Assembly: GCA_030537135.1 (NCBI GenBank)
Contig: JAUNOP010000011.1
Coordinates: forward strand, 1-62,919
Direction of reading: 5' to 3'
Source of the DNA: Eubacteriales bacterium
GTDB taxonomy: Bacteria > Bacillota > Clostridia > Lachnospirales > Lachnospiraceae
Length of the DNA: 62,919 bases
Notes under the pieces: model-generated
Databases searched by the model: none
What the model saw: only the letters and a program-made list of their open reading frames with translations
What the model was told of the DNA's origin: nothing
Program-made: the position numbers and the translations under genes
In this document: positions 36,200-45,805 of the stretch, one piece after another
How positions within the stretch are numbered: the stretch's first letter is position 1
Layout of the letters: every line of letters starts with the position of its first letter

Positions 36200-36946
36200 T
36201 CAAGAATCTCTGCTCTTTATTCCTTGTTTATTTTCTATTTTTTCTGAATTTTGCTCTTCCAGCATTTTCATAATCGTCTGACGATTATAAGTCAGATGCA
36301 TAATCATTGCACATTTTGCTCCAACAGCATCCCTTTTTGTGATCGCCTCTGTAATTGCCCGGTGTGTCTCAATCGTTTCCTTCATCAGCATACGATGGGT
36401 AAGGTTTGCGAATGTGACAACTGCAGAATTGATAACCGGTACCAGGATTTCCACAACCCGGTTTTTGCTGCATCTGGCAATGCAGGTGTGAAATTCAATA
36501 TCCTTGTTTATATGATTCCTTCCGCTCAGATATCTCTCCTCTGTTTCCCTGCATAATTCCTGTAATTGCTTCAAGTCCTCCTCTGTCGCATATTCGCAGG
36601 CCAGGGAAGCAATTTCCGGCTCCAGCATAAGCCTTACGTCAAAAAGCTCCAGCGCCAGCTTGTATTTGTCATCTATTCCTCCAAGCCCCAGAGGATCCTC
36701 CTCCGGGGTGCTTGTATTTATAACATAGGTTCCAGAGCCTCTTCGCACCTCCAGAATTCCCTTGGAAACCAGCCCCTTTACTGCCTCTCGAATTGTACTC
36801 CTGCCCACCCCGAACTTTTCCGCCAGTTCAAATTCATTGGGAATTTTCTGTCCGATTTCTATGGGTTCATTTAAAATATAATTGAGCAGCTCTTCCTCTA
36901 CCTGAGAACCAAGAAGCTTTTTATTCATTTTCTCAAAACGATACAT
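36200..36946 (-). CDS. GntR/FadR-family transcriptional regulator of the sugar-acid operon
   Basis: This protein of about 248 residues has an N-terminal winged helix (KIPNEFELAEKFGVGRSTIREAVKGLVSKGILEVRRGSGTYV, around residues 30-75) and an FCD effector domain whose metal-binding positions include Asp and His residues (DVRLMLEPEIASLA, EFHTCIARCSKN). Such regulators sense sugar acids or their keto-deoxy derivatives. The start is uncertain: ATG at 36946 or 36928, or GTG at 36967, all with weak ribosome sites. It is co-directional with, and immediately upstream of, the GntP operon. Confidence 0.88.
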   Translation of the reverse strand: MYRFEKMNKKLLGSQVEEELLNYILNEPIEIGQKIPNEFELAEKFGVGRSTIREAVKGLVSKGILEVRRGSGTYVINTSTPEEDPLGLGGIDDKYKLALELFDVRLMLEPEIASLACEYATEEDLKQLQELCRETEERYLSGRNHINKDIEFHTCIARCSKNRVVEILVPVINSAVVTFANLTHRMLMKETIETHRAITEAITKRDAVGAKCAMIMHLTYNRQTIMKMLEEQNSEKIENKQGIKSRDS

Positions 36947-37075
36947 TCTTATTACTCTGTCCCTCACTTTTTTTCTTCAGGGAGCTTTCTCCTGTGCCTC
37001 TGCGTACTCTGCGCTTCCAAAGCAGAGATTTCCCTGATTCCTTGCGTTTACGAACCATCCGCTTCTGTACGATGA

Positions 37076-37996
37076 TTACGGCAAAATATGTCCTGCTGCC
37101 AGATAAATCCGATACCATTCCTCTCTGGTAAGCGTAATTTCCACTGCTTTTGCTATCTCCTCTATCCGCCCCTCGTTCATGGTTCCTGCAATCATCTGCA
37201 TGTTCGCCGGGTGGCGCAGGATCCAGGCTGTGGCTATCATTGTCTTTGTGGCGTTATACTTGTCTCCGATTTCTCCAAGCACCTGATTAAGCTCAGGATA
37301 GCTGCTGCTGTCAAGAAAAATCCCGTTTCCTCGTCCATCCTGGAAGGGCGACCAGGTCTGTATGGTGATGTCCCAAAGCCGACAGTAGTCCAGCACGCTT
37401 CCATCTCTGTCAGATGCGCCCTCTGTCAGCATATTTACCTCCATACCACTTGTAACCATTCCTGAAAACGGGATACTGTACTGGAGCTGATTCACCAGGA
37501 GCTTTTGTTTCACGCACTTTTTGAGCAGCTCTATCTGCGATGGTTTGTGATTGGACACGCCAAAATACCGAACCTTTCCAGAGTTCTCAAGCGCATCAAA
37601 GGCTCCTGCCACCTCCTCAGGCTCCACAAGAGCGTCCGGTCTGTGAAGAACCAATATGTCCAGGTATTCTGTGTTTAAACGCTTCAAAATGCCGTCCACA
37701 GAGCGGAGAATATAATCCTTTGACAGGTCATACATCACGCCAGGGCAGATACCGCATTTTGACTGAAGAACAATTTTTTCTCTGAGAGAAGAACGCATGG
37801 GCAGAGCCCTTGCAAACTGCTCCTCACATCTGCCCTGCCCATAAATATCTGCGTGGTCAAAAAAGTTCAGGCCCAGATCCAGGCATTTATTCAGATAAGA
37901 GGAGGTTTGCGCTCCATCCAGGGTCGTGATTCTCATGCAGCCCACTGCGATTCTAGGAACAATAAGTCCGCTTTTTCCCAAATTCATTGTTTTCAT
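37076..37996 (-). CDS. Aldo/keto reductase (YdhF-like)
   Basis: This 306-residue NADPH-dependent (beta/alpha)8 oxidoreductase has the catalytic-tetrad region FFDHADIYGQG (Asp and Tyr), the lysine in KIVLQSKCG and the histidine in LVLHRPDAL, as in E. coli YdhF. The cofactor-binding GTMNEGRIEE near the C-terminus is present. It follows the RNase H gene by 18 bases and has an AAAGGA site. The physiological carbonyl substrate is unknown. Confidence 0.92.
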   Translation of the reverse strand: MKTMNLGKSGLIVPRIAVGCMRITTLDGAQTSSYLNKCLDLGLNFFDHADIYGQGRCEEQFARALPMRSSLREKIVLQSKCGICPGVMYDLSKDYILRSVDGILKRLNTEYLDILVLHRPDALVEPEEVAGAFDALENSGKVRYFGVSNHKPSQIELLKKCVKQKLLVNQLQYSIPFSGMVTSGMEVNMLTEGASDRDGSVLDYCRLWDITIQTWSPFQDGRGNGIFLDSSSYPELNQVLGEIGDKYNATKTMIATAWILRHPANMQMIAGTMNEGRIEEIAKAVEITLTREEWYRIYLAAGHILP

Positions 37997-38014
37997 AAAT
38001 TTCTGTTCCTTTCT

Positions 38015-38659
38015 TTATTTCCTGCTTTTGATTCCCAGCGCCGCCTTTGCCAGCTCGTCCGCAATATCATTGTATTTATTGTCAGAGTGTCCTCGCACCT
38101 TGACAAACTTAATTTGAACCTTATCCTTTATTGCCTGGTAAAAGTCTCTGTAGGATTGGGTGCCTGCCTTGTTTGCCTTCCACTGGCCTGTACACCATTT
38201 TGCAATCCCTTCATAATCATGGTAAATCGTCAGCCTTTTTATTCCGTTTTCCAGAGCATATCTCATGGCAGCCTCCGCTCCCTTAATCTCCCCGGCAACA
38301 TTGTGCATACTTGCCAGCTCTCTGTCTTCTATCTTTTGTGAAAAACAATACTCTCTTCCATTCTGAAGAATAATCATGCCATAGGAAAATTCTCCTGTTT
38401 CCTGCAAATAGCTTCCGTCAACATAGGCTTCTATGCCCCCGTCCAGGGCAGAGGTTGTCTGTACAGCCGCAGCGTCTTGTGTCAACACTTTCCTGGCATT
38501 ATTTTTTTTGCCGCTGACAAAGCGCTCCGCCTCCTCCCTTGTTATAAAGCTCTTATATTCTGCGCCTGCATATCCAAGCACCTGCCTCCTGCACTCATCC
38601 CAGGCTTCAAATACTCCTGTCTGTCTTCCTTTTCTTACTGCATAATATTTTTTTGCCAT
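38015..38659 (-). CDS. rnhA: Ribonuclease H with an N-terminal RNA-DNA hybrid binding domain
   Basis: The 214-residue enzyme cuts RNA in RNA-DNA hybrids. Residues 1-45 form the hybrid-binding domain (KKYYAVRKGRQTGVF ... YAGAEYKSFITREEAERF). A linker leads to the RNase H1 fold starting EAYVDGSY (first Asp), with Glu in GEIKGAEAAM, Asp in TIYHDYEGI and the final HSDNKYNDIADELAK. This domain layout is typical of eukaryotic-type RNase H1 in Firmicutes. AGGAG precedes the ATG. Confidence 0.94.
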   Translation of the reverse strand: MAKKYYAVRKGRQTGVFEAWDECRRQVLGYAGAEYKSFITREEAERFVSGKKNNARKVLTQDAAAVQTTSALDGGIEAYVDGSYLQETGEFSYGMIILQNGREYCFSQKIEDRELASMHNVAGEIKGAEAAMRYALENGIKRLTIYHDYEGIAKWCTGQWKANKAGTQSYRDFYQAIKDKVQIKFVKVRGHSDNKYNDIADELAKAALGIKSRK

Positions 38660-38858
38660 ACTGTCTCCTGAATTAACGCGGACACATTCCGCTTTGCTGC
38701 ATGCTCATGAGAATCCATACCATTTATATTATAACAGTTAGGCCTCCCCTTTTCCATATGATTTTTCTAATCCAGATGAAAGCTCGCCCAGTTCAGTCAG
38801 ACAAGCATCTGCAATCCCTGCCAGGCTCGCTGCACAAAGAATCCGTCATCTTTTCTTC
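38660..38858. other. 199 bp gap with a faint Family 2-like relic
   Basis: The sequence around 38686-38720 (GCGGACACATTCCGCTTTGC, then TGCATGCTCATGAG) looks like a worn copy of the Family 2 hairpin. Nothing else is recognised. Confidence 0.35.
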
Positions 38859-40419
38859 TCAATCCTCATAAAATCTCATATCCTTCCATACATTCATAAG
38901 CTCTGTCATATCCAGCCTTTGCGTATGGGTTTCTCTGTCAAAGATTCGGACGTTGGAAACATACCCCGTATATTTCGGCCAGTTCTCTGGATCTGGTTCT
39001 CCGTTTTTCGCAAAACGCACCCACGGCGTATGCATATCCTGAATAATCTGGTCTGCTGTTTCCTCTGGCTCTCCATCAAACAGGAACTGGCTGAATTTGA
39101 AATCCTTGTTTGCAAATACGCCGGGAAGATCAAAGGCATGAGAGGCCTTCCATCCTGTTTCAATGCCTGATTTTGTCACCAGCTCATAGCGGTACATCCA
39201 CACATCCCCATATTCCTTCTGAGCCTCTGCGACCTTTATTGCCGGCATTCGAAACGCATAGTCTGTTGCAAAATCAACAAAGGGTTCTCCGCCCTCCTTC
39301 TTAAAGCCGCTCTGTACTGTTGGCACTGAATTCAGCGTAAACTTTTCCTGAGCCTTGAATGCTTTAAAATAATCATTTGGAGAGGGGGTGATAATACTGA
39401 ATAATCGGGAGAAGTCCTGGTACATTTCCATTTTTTTCAAACATTTCCGTAATCATGGTCCAGCTGTTTGGAAAACCAGTTTTCTCAGGATGCACAAACA
39501 TGGTTCCCTCATGCATGTTTGTTCCGATAATCAGCCTGACTCCTGCTGCACTGCCGTTTCGTATCGCGTCAATCGGACGTACCGGAAGCAAATCATCCTG
39601 AATCGGTCCCGGAAGAAACATTCCAGGATTTTTATACTGATGTTTTTCCGCCACATATATATTCCCCTTCTGGAATTCAAATGGATCCATGGTTCGCAGC
39701 TTTGGCAGATCCTCCTCTGTCCAGCCCATACCTTCTATAAAAAGATCAATATTTTCTCTTGCCATTTCATGGGTCATCACACAGTTTGGCAGAGCGCTCT
39801 GTGCAATGGCCTGCTGAAACATACCCTTTAGCGCCGGCATTGCAAGCATATTGATGACAGTAGCCCCTCCCGCAGACTCTCCGCAAATGGTAACTCTGCC
39901 CGGATCTCCGCCGAACTGCGCAATGTTTTCATGAATCCACTGCATTGCCAGAATCTGATCAGAAACTCCGCAGTTGCTGTCAAAATCCTCGCATCCCTTA
40001 TAGGTAGTAAAATCATAAAACCCAAGAACATTCAGCCGGTACTGAAAAGCTACAAATACCAGTCCGTCCTCTGCAAAGGGACGTCCATTATAAAGCGGAA
40101 CATTGGCTGCTCCTGTGTTATATCCGCCTCCGTGAATGTATACAAATACCGGAAGCTTCTCTCCTTCCAGAGGTCTTTGAATATTGACTGTCAGACAGTC
40201 CTCACTGCCCTTGAGTTCTCCATCATCCAGCTGTACAGATTCTGAACCATATTTGTGTGCCTCAAAGATTCCCTCCCAGGGTTCTATCGGAACAGATCTC
40301 TTAAACCGCAGAGCGCCCACAGGAGGCTTTGCATAGGGGATTCCCAGATATTCTACGATTCCATCTCTTTCATAGCCCTTTACACGGCCGCTCTTTGTCT
40401 GAATAATATGCTCTTTCAT
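38859..40419 (-). pseudogene. Type B carboxylesterase, split by a frameshift
   Basis: The N-terminal 348-codon frame (from 40419) and the C-terminal frame (to 38859) are two parts of one alpha/beta-hydrolase of about 520 residues. The N-terminal part holds the oxyanion loop YIHGGGYNTG and the nucleophile GESAGG; the C-terminal part carries the para-nitrobenzyl-esterase ending WVRFAKNGEPDPENWPKY. The frames switch at a run of seven A (T7 at 39431-39437 on +); six A would restore a continuous protein. The cause could be sequencing error, slippage or real inactivation. It lies next to the glycoside locus and may act on acylated or esterified plant compounds. Confidence 0.85.
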
Positions 40420-40510
40420 CTTTCTCCTCCTAATCTTATGATTATCTATTATAGTCTGAGTAGCTCAAAACAAATATCATTTTTTTGACATATTTATTCT
40501 TTTATTGTCA

Positions 40511-41731
40511 CTATTCTCTTACATCTTTCTTTTCTGTAAACTCTATCGGTTTATAATTCTCTCTGAACTGCCTGGGCGTCATGCCTGTTCTTTCTCTGAA
40601 AATCTTTCCGAAATAGCTCTGGGATGGAAAATTGATATATTCTGCAATGGCCGCCAGAGATTCCTCTGAGTAGAGGAGAAGATTTTTCGCACGTTCTATT
40701 TTTACATCATTAATGTAATCCTGAAACCGCATTCCAGTTTCCTTCCGAAATAATCTTGACAAATAGCTGCTGCTCACTCCCAAAGCCTCTGCTGCCTTGT
40801 CCAGATAGATTTTCTCCTTAAAGTGCTTTTGTACATAATCCTTGCATTGCTCAATATAGCTGGAAGAATGGCGCCTCTCTCTCTGCTTTCGCACCCTGCT
40901 TGCCAGCTCCTCTACCGCACGATTCCGGTAGGCTAAAATCTGTGTAATGTCCTTGCTGCCAGAGCCTTTGTTAATGTAAAATCCGCTGACACGATACGCC
41001 ACATGGGGAGAGAGGCCGCCCTCAATAGCTGCTCTGGCGCAGAGAGCAGAAGCAACTACCAGAAGATTTTTCCAGTGAGTAAGCTCATCTTTTCCCAGCC
41101 TTCCGATTTCTATATCCATTTCCTTTGACAAGCGAACCGCCTCTTCTACATTTCCCTCTCGCACCATATTCAGAAGCGCTCTCTCCTCCTGATAGGTATG
41201 ACGATAAATATCCTCCTCTTCCTCTCTGATTTTAAACTTCACCTGTTCATGCAGCTCTTCCTCTTTTGTAACCTGCACCAACCGGTTGGCGTCTACCAGC
41301 TCCTGATCCGTATATTCCTGTCCTGTAAGCAGTCTGGCAAACAGCCCTGTCATCTGCAGCATCTCCATAGTTGTATGATAGTGCAGCCCCTTTTCCCAGT
41401 CCTCCTTGATTCCGTATGCATAATAAAACCGATGACGCGCCACACGGTTCATGTTTTGTGTGCATACCGGTCCCATCATATAATAGAGCGTTTCTTTTTT
41501 TATGCATATAAAATAGATCTCCTGCTCTTCTGCCAGAATGACCGGAAGAGACTGCTCTTGCACACGTTCTATAAGTCTTCTTCGGAGCGTCTCATTTTTA
41601 TACAACGGATTATATTCCGCGTTTTCCTCGTAGGAAATTATCTCATTATCTGTCACGGCAAAAATGCCCACATGCAGAAGATGTGACAGCTGCCGCAGCA
41701 TGTATGTATCATTCTCTTTGTATTTTTCCAT
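40511..41731 (-). CDS. AraC-family transcriptional regulator
   Basis: The 406-residue protein ends in a double helix-turn-helix AraC domain (about 300-395: KIYLDKAAEALGVSSSYLSRLFRKETGMRFQDYINDVKIERAK ... YINFPSQSYFGKIFRERTGMTPRQFRENY). The N-terminal 280 residues are a sensor region of the kind seen in YSIRK-targeted AraC-like regulators, without a recognisable cupin. It is the likely controller of the adjacent OYE, GPH and glycosidase genes. A perfect inverted repeat lies in its leader. Confidence 0.9.
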   Translation of the reverse strand: MEKYKENDTYMLRQLSHLLHVGIFAVTDNEIISYEENAEYNPLYKNETLRRRLIERVQEQSLPVILAEEQEIYFICIKKETLYYMMGPVCTQNMNRVARHRFYYAYGIKEDWEKGLHYHTTMEMLQMTGLFARLLTGQEYTDQELVDANRLVQVTKEEELHEQVKFKIREEEEDIYRHTYQEERALLNMVREGNVEEAVRLSKEMDIEIGRLGKDELTHWKNLLVVASALCARAAIEGGLSPHVAYRVSGFYINKGSGSKDITQILAYRNRAVEELASRVRKQRERRHSSSYIEQCKDYVQKHFKEKIYLDKAAEALGVSSSYLSRLFRKETGMRFQDYINDVKIERAKNLLLYSEESLAAIAEYINFPSQSYFGKIFRERTGMTPRQFRENYKPIEFTEKKDVRE

Positions 41732-41774
41732 ATGAAGCTCCTCCGAAATTTTCTCTCCCTTTCCACACTTTCAA

Positions 41775-41794
41775 AGGACAAATTCTTTTGTCCT
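41775..41794 (-). promoter_or_regulatory. Palindrome upstream of the AraC gene
   Basis: AGGACAAA-TTCT-TTTGTCCT is a perfect 8 bp inverted repeat, 43 bases before the start codon. It could be an operator or a leader hairpin. Confidence 0.5.
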
Positions 41795-41937
41795 GAATTT
41801 TACTTTATAGGGTTGGGGCAAAAGCATTCCACTGTTATTTTCCTTTGTCTCGTTATAGTTTCAAGCGCCTCTCTACACTCTATATTTTATCACACAAGCA
41901 GCGCAATAGAAAAAGGAAATTCACTCCAAAATACATA

Positions 41938-41994
41938 AGAAGCCCCTTGCCTCCTCACAGAATGGAAGCAAGGGACCTTCTCTGATACGTTAAA
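41938..41994 (+). repeat. Family 2 repeat, copy 2f (divergent 3' end) and terminator hairpin
   Basis: The stretch GAAGCAAGGGAC...TGATACGTTAAAT matches the end of the long element at 44176. CCCTTGC and GCAAGGG, with GAAG/CTTC, form a hairpin that may stop the OYE transcript. The TAA stop of the OYE-family gene lies within TGATACGTTAAA (read on the - strand). Confidence 0.65.
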
Positions 41995-43936
41995 TATCCA
42001 GTGCTGCATGATATCCCCAATAAACAGCATTTGTAATCGTAGACACTCTTGAGGCATCTCCAATCACAGCCACATACGGCGCGCCGTCTCTCAAACTCTC
42101 GACTGTCTTTGTTCTGGAACGCTGTCCCAATGCACAGATAACAGTAGAACCAGGCACCAGAACCTGTTCTTTTTGCTTGGTTTCACACAATACGCCCTCT
42201 TTCCTAACCTCCAGACCGCGATAGCCTGTATGTACTGTCACATATTTATCAATCTCCTTTAACAGCAGCGGACGATGGCGCACATTTGCATCCGGAGCCA
42301 GCTCTTCTCTCATCTCTACAAGGTGAACTCGCTTGCCTTCCATGCCAAGATGGATAGCGCATTCACATCCGGCAAGCCCGCCGCCAAAAACAACTACATC
42401 CTCTCCCACCTTATCCTTTTCCAGATAATAGTTATTTACTACCACCACATTGTCTCCATCAAGACCCTTGATCGGCGGAATCAGCGGTTCTGAACCAACA
42501 GCAATAATCAGTGCATCTGGCGCTTCCTTTTCCACATATTCTGGTGTCACCTCTGTGGATGTTCGGATCTCCACACCGCTCTTTTTGGCCAGCAGTGCAT
42601 AGGTTCCAGACAGCTCATACATTTCATGCTTAAAGGGGAGAGCCTGTTCACTCTTTAGAATTCCCCCGACTTCCTCTTCCTTTTCGCAGAGAATGACCTG
42701 ATGTCCGCGTCTGGCTGCTGTATAGGCTGCATAGAGTCCGCCAGGGCCGCCGCCTGCGACAAGCACCTTTTTCTTCACCGGAGCAGGTCTCACCTCGTCG
42801 CCCTCGATTTCCCGTCCGATAAGTGGATTAACTGTACATCTTCTTGTAGAGGTTGCCGCGCGCTCTGCCATACAGGTAAAGCAGCGCAGACATTTGACGA
42901 TTTCCTCATCTCTGTTTTCCATGACCTTTCTCGGAAGGAAGGGATCTGCCAGGAGCGCCCTTGCCATATACACCACATCTGCTTTTCCGCTGGCAATAAT
43001 GTCTTCCAATTGTGCCGGGTCATTCAGCCCTCCGATTGTTGCCACCGGGACAGACACATGCTTCTTAATCTCTGCTGCCAGATAAACATTGCAGCCATGT
43101 TCCTTAAACATAGATGGATGTGTGTCTCCGAACCCTCTCTGATAGGTTCCGGCAGATACATGCAGAAGGTCAATATATGGCTCCAATACCCTGGCAATCT
43201 CCACACCGTCTTCCAGTGTATAGCCTCCCTCAAAAAGCTCTGAACCGCTGAAGCGAAACTCAAGAGGAAAGAAGGGGCCGACTGCCTCCCTCACTGCCTT
43301 TAATACCTCAATCGCGAATCGACAGCGATTTTCCAGAGAGCCTCCATATTCATCTGTTCTTTTATTAAAATACGGAGACAAAAACTGATTAATCAGCCAT
43401 CCATGTCCTCCATGAATCATCAGCATCTCAAAGCCAGCTCTTTTCGCAAGACCTGCTACTTCTTTATAGGAAGCTACAATATCTGCAATCATCTCTTTTG
43501 TAAGAGCCCTTACCTCCACTCCGTCCGGACGAACTGTGGCAGAGGGTCCCCACTGATTCATAGACTTCTGTTTTCCTTTATCTGTCATATAGGTTCCTGC
43601 ATACATGCCGGAATGGGACAGCTCCAGGCTTGGAATGGCTCCGTGGCGCCGAATAGCGTCTGCTGTGTAGGCTGCAGACGCCAGAGAATTCAAAATCCTT
43701 GTATCCAGATGATAGGCATGAGAACCGTCTGTTTCCGGGTGTACCATGCATTCACTGACCGTGACTGCCCCGGCTCCGCCCTTGCCCCGGAGTTCATAAA
43801 AAGCAGTAGACTTTGGTCCGATGCAGCCGTCATTTGTAATATCTGTTCCTCCCATTGGAGCAGAAAACATACGGTTGCGGAAAGTGGTTCTTCCTATTGT
43901 AATTGGGGAACATAGATGAGGATATTTTCTGTTCAT
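41990..43936 (-). CDS. OYE/2,4-dienoyl-CoA-reductase-type NADH:flavin oxidoreductase (BaiH/enoate reductase family)
   Basis: The 648-residue enzyme has an N-terminal FMN TIM barrel (1-345, with HGGHGWLINQFLSPYFNKRTDEYGG near 175-199), a 4Fe-4S cluster (Cys349, Cys352, Cys355, Cys367) and a C-terminal FAD/NAD module (VAGGGPGGLYAA at 393-404 and VFGGGLAGCECAIHLG near 535). Such enzymes reduce activated C=C bonds in bile acids, cinnamates, flavonoids or enoyl-CoAs. The start at 43936 follows AAGGAG; the frame extends to 44269 only because the repeat upstream is open. The neighbouring rhamnosidase and symporter favour a plant phenolic substrate. Substrate inferred only. Confidence 0.9.
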   Translation of the reverse strand: MNRKYPHLCSPITIGRTTFRNRMFSAPMGGTDITNDGCIGPKSTAFYELRGKGGAGAVTVSECMVHPETDGSHAYHLDTRILNSLASAAYTADAIRRHGAIPSLELSHSGMYAGTYMTDKGKQKSMNQWGPSATVRPDGVEVRALTKEMIADIVASYKEVAGLAKRAGFEMLMIHGGHGWLINQFLSPYFNKRTDEYGGSLENRCRFAIEVLKAVREAVGPFFPLEFRFSGSELFEGGYTLEDGVEIARVLEPYIDLLHVSAGTYQRGFGDTHPSMFKEHGCNVYLAAEIKKHVSVPVATIGGLNDPAQLEDIIASGKADVVYMARALLADPFLPRKVMENRDEEIVKCLRCFTCMAERAATSTRRCTVNPLIGREIEGDEVRPAPVKKKVLVAGGGPGGLYAAYTAARRGHQVILCEKEEEVGGILKSEQALPFKHEMYELSGTYALLAKKSGVEIRTSTEVTPEYVEKEAPDALIIAVGSEPLIPPIKGLDGDNVVVVNNYYLEKDKVGEDVVVFGGGLAGCECAIHLGMEGKRVHLVEMREELAPDANVRHRPLLLKEIDKYVTVHTGYRGLEVRKEGVLCETKQKEQVLVPGSTVICALGQRSRTKTVESLRDGAPYVAVIGDASRVSTITNAVYWGYHAALDI

Positions 43937-43956
43937 TTTTCTCTCCTTTTCTTTTG

Positions 43957-44176
43957 TCAAACGGATATTCGCAATCCGCTTCGCTGCTTGCTCATAACCG
44001 TATACCTTGTCGCACAGCGTCCGCTCCAAAGGAGCATGTATTACGGGATGCCCATGGTATAGCTGCTGTCGCAGCTTCTCAGAAGGGGTCCTCACCCCTT
44101 CTGAGACAAGCAAGTCTCTCACCCACCGCTTATTTCTCTGCGAAATTGAAGCAGGGGACTTCCTTGATACGTTAAA
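43957..44176 (+). repeat. Family 2 repeat, copy 2d (long form, 220 bp)
   Basis: It begins TCAAACGGATATTCGCAATC, shared with the short copies, and ends TTGATACGTTAAA. The interior, absent from the short copies, includes a perfect 12 bp hairpin TCTCAGAAGGGG-TCCTCA-CCCCTTCTGAGA and CACCGCTTATTTCTCTGCGA. The left end abuts the OYE gene ribosome site. No transposase-like gene is present. Confidence 0.8.
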
Positions 44177-44246
44177 TCTGCATTCCTGCTCTGTTTTGCG
44201 ATTATTCACCGTTCTAATGCCAGAGCATCCTGGAATTGTTTTTGCC

Positions 44247-45659
44247 TTATTTGTTTCTGCGCTTCTCAAGCTCCTTATGAATAGTCGGCATTTCCTTATC
44301 CAGTTTATAGAAAAGCATAATTACAAAGCATACAACAATCATAGCAACCGGAAGCCAGTTATACAAGAAGGAGATTGCTGCTTTAGCTGAATCCGTCTGA
44401 ACAGCCGCTGCCCCGTCATATCCGCCGAATGCAAGAATCCATCCCAGAACTACCTGTCCAATGCCAAGTCCAAGCTTCTGAGCTGCTGAAATGGCTGCAT
44501 TTCCCATACCGACTGTCTTCACTCCTGTTTTCCATTCTCCATATTCAAGAGTATCGGCAACCATTCCAAACGCCATGCCGCCTGCTGCTCCGAGTCCGAC
44601 TCCCTTAAGTGCGTTGAATAAGACAAGAAGGGAAACATTAGGACCGCAAAGCCCTGTTCCCGCAAAGCCAAGAATCATTCCAATAAGTCCAACCTGGTAT
44701 GTCCTGTGCTTTCCAAATTTCTTCATGAAGAATGGAGTAAAGAACATCGTGGCAAACTGTGCAATAGAAAGTGCATTGTTTACCGGAGTATAAAGCGCAT
44801 AATCACCAAGTACATCCTTGCAGTAAAAAATCGCTCCTGCTGAATACATTACAATTATAAAGAAAATTACAAACATGCAGAGAATCATTGTCAGCCAATA
44901 TTTGTTTGTAACCAATGATTTCAGAGCTGTCATTGCTGATACATTGTCCTTTGGCTTGTCGCCCTCTTTTCCTGCCTGCGCTCCAGTTCGTTCCTTTGTT
45001 CCCATTACGCAGATAACAGCGGAAATGATGATAAGGAGTCCCACAATAATCGTAGCCTTTGTCCAGCCTCCCTGTGCCTCTGGGCTGTAGAGATCCTGTA
45101 CGCCGCCCAGCTTAATAACCCAGGTCATGAAGAAGGTATTCATGCAGATGTTGGCAATGGTCTGGAAAATCATACTGATATTTCCAAGCATTCCATGTTC
45201 ATAGCTGTCCGTCGTTGACAGTGAAATAATAGAATTATACGGGACAAACATGGCTGTATAAAATACAGAGTTTACCAGATTATAAATCACAAAAATATAT
45301 ACATATTTAACCATTCCTGAAAATGATGCAGGGATACTGAACAGCAGTATAACTGCAATGGCCATAGGGATGCACATTCGCAGCAGCCATACTCTTGCCT
45401 TGCCAAGCTTTGAGTGTGTCCCGTCTACAATACGTCCCATAATCAAGTCTGATACACCGTCAAATATCTTTGAAATAGCAATGATTGTACTGGCTACACC
45501 TGCGTTCACCAGAGATACGTCTGTTAAATAGGTCATGAAGAATGCAGACATCATTCCGTTTACCCATGCCATACCAAAGTTTCCAATACCATAGCCGATT
45601 CGGTCATTCCAACCAAGCTTAGTATTCGGATTGTTTGTTTTTGATGCAAAACTGAACAT
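44247..45659 (-). CDS. GPH-family sugar:cation symporter (MFS-type)
   Basis: The 470-residue, 12-helix transporter belongs to the glycoside-pentoside-hexuronide group: N-terminal KLGWNDRIGYGIGNFGMAWVNGMMSAFFMTYLTDV and DLIMGRIVDGTHSKLGKARVWLL (loop 2-3 motif). It would import a glycoside or released sugar with Na+ or H+. The start at 45659 follows AAAGGA. It lies between the glycosidases and the OYE gene and probably brings in their substrate. Confidence 0.92.
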   Translation of the reverse strand: MFSFASKTNNPNTKLGWNDRIGYGIGNFGMAWVNGMMSAFFMTYLTDVSLVNAGVASTIIAISKIFDGVSDLIMGRIVDGTHSKLGKARVWLLRMCIPMAIAVILLFSIPASFSGMVKYVYIFVIYNLVNSVFYTAMFVPYNSIISLSTTDSYEHGMLGNISMIFQTIANICMNTFFMTWVIKLGGVQDLYSPEAQGGWTKATIIVGLLIIISAVICVMGTKERTGAQAGKEGDKPKDNVSAMTALKSLVTNKYWLTMILCMFVIFFIIVMYSAGAIFYCKDVLGDYALYTPVNNALSIAQFATMFFTPFFMKKFGKHRTYQVGLIGMILGFAGTGLCGPNVSLLVLFNALKGVGLGAAGGMAFGMVADTLEYGEWKTGVKTVGMGNAAISAAQKLGLGIGQVVLGWILAFGGYDGAAAVQTDSAKAAISFLYNWLPVAMIVVCFVIMLFYKLDKEMPTIHKELEKRRNK

Positions 45660-45805
45660 TATGTTTTTCCTTTCTTTTTTTAGGCTCAATCCTTTGTTTA
45701 TTTGTTACTCTAAAAATCGCATGCGTTTTTGTTATATATAAAATACCAGGAAACCCCAAAATCATATATCCTTCTCTTGAACTTTTTATAAGAATTTTGT
45801 CGTTT

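Noticed and set aside
43937-44269. N-terminal extension of the OYE-family protein
   Set aside because: It reads through repeat 2d; the start at 43936 has a strong ribosome site and gives the family's normal N-terminus.
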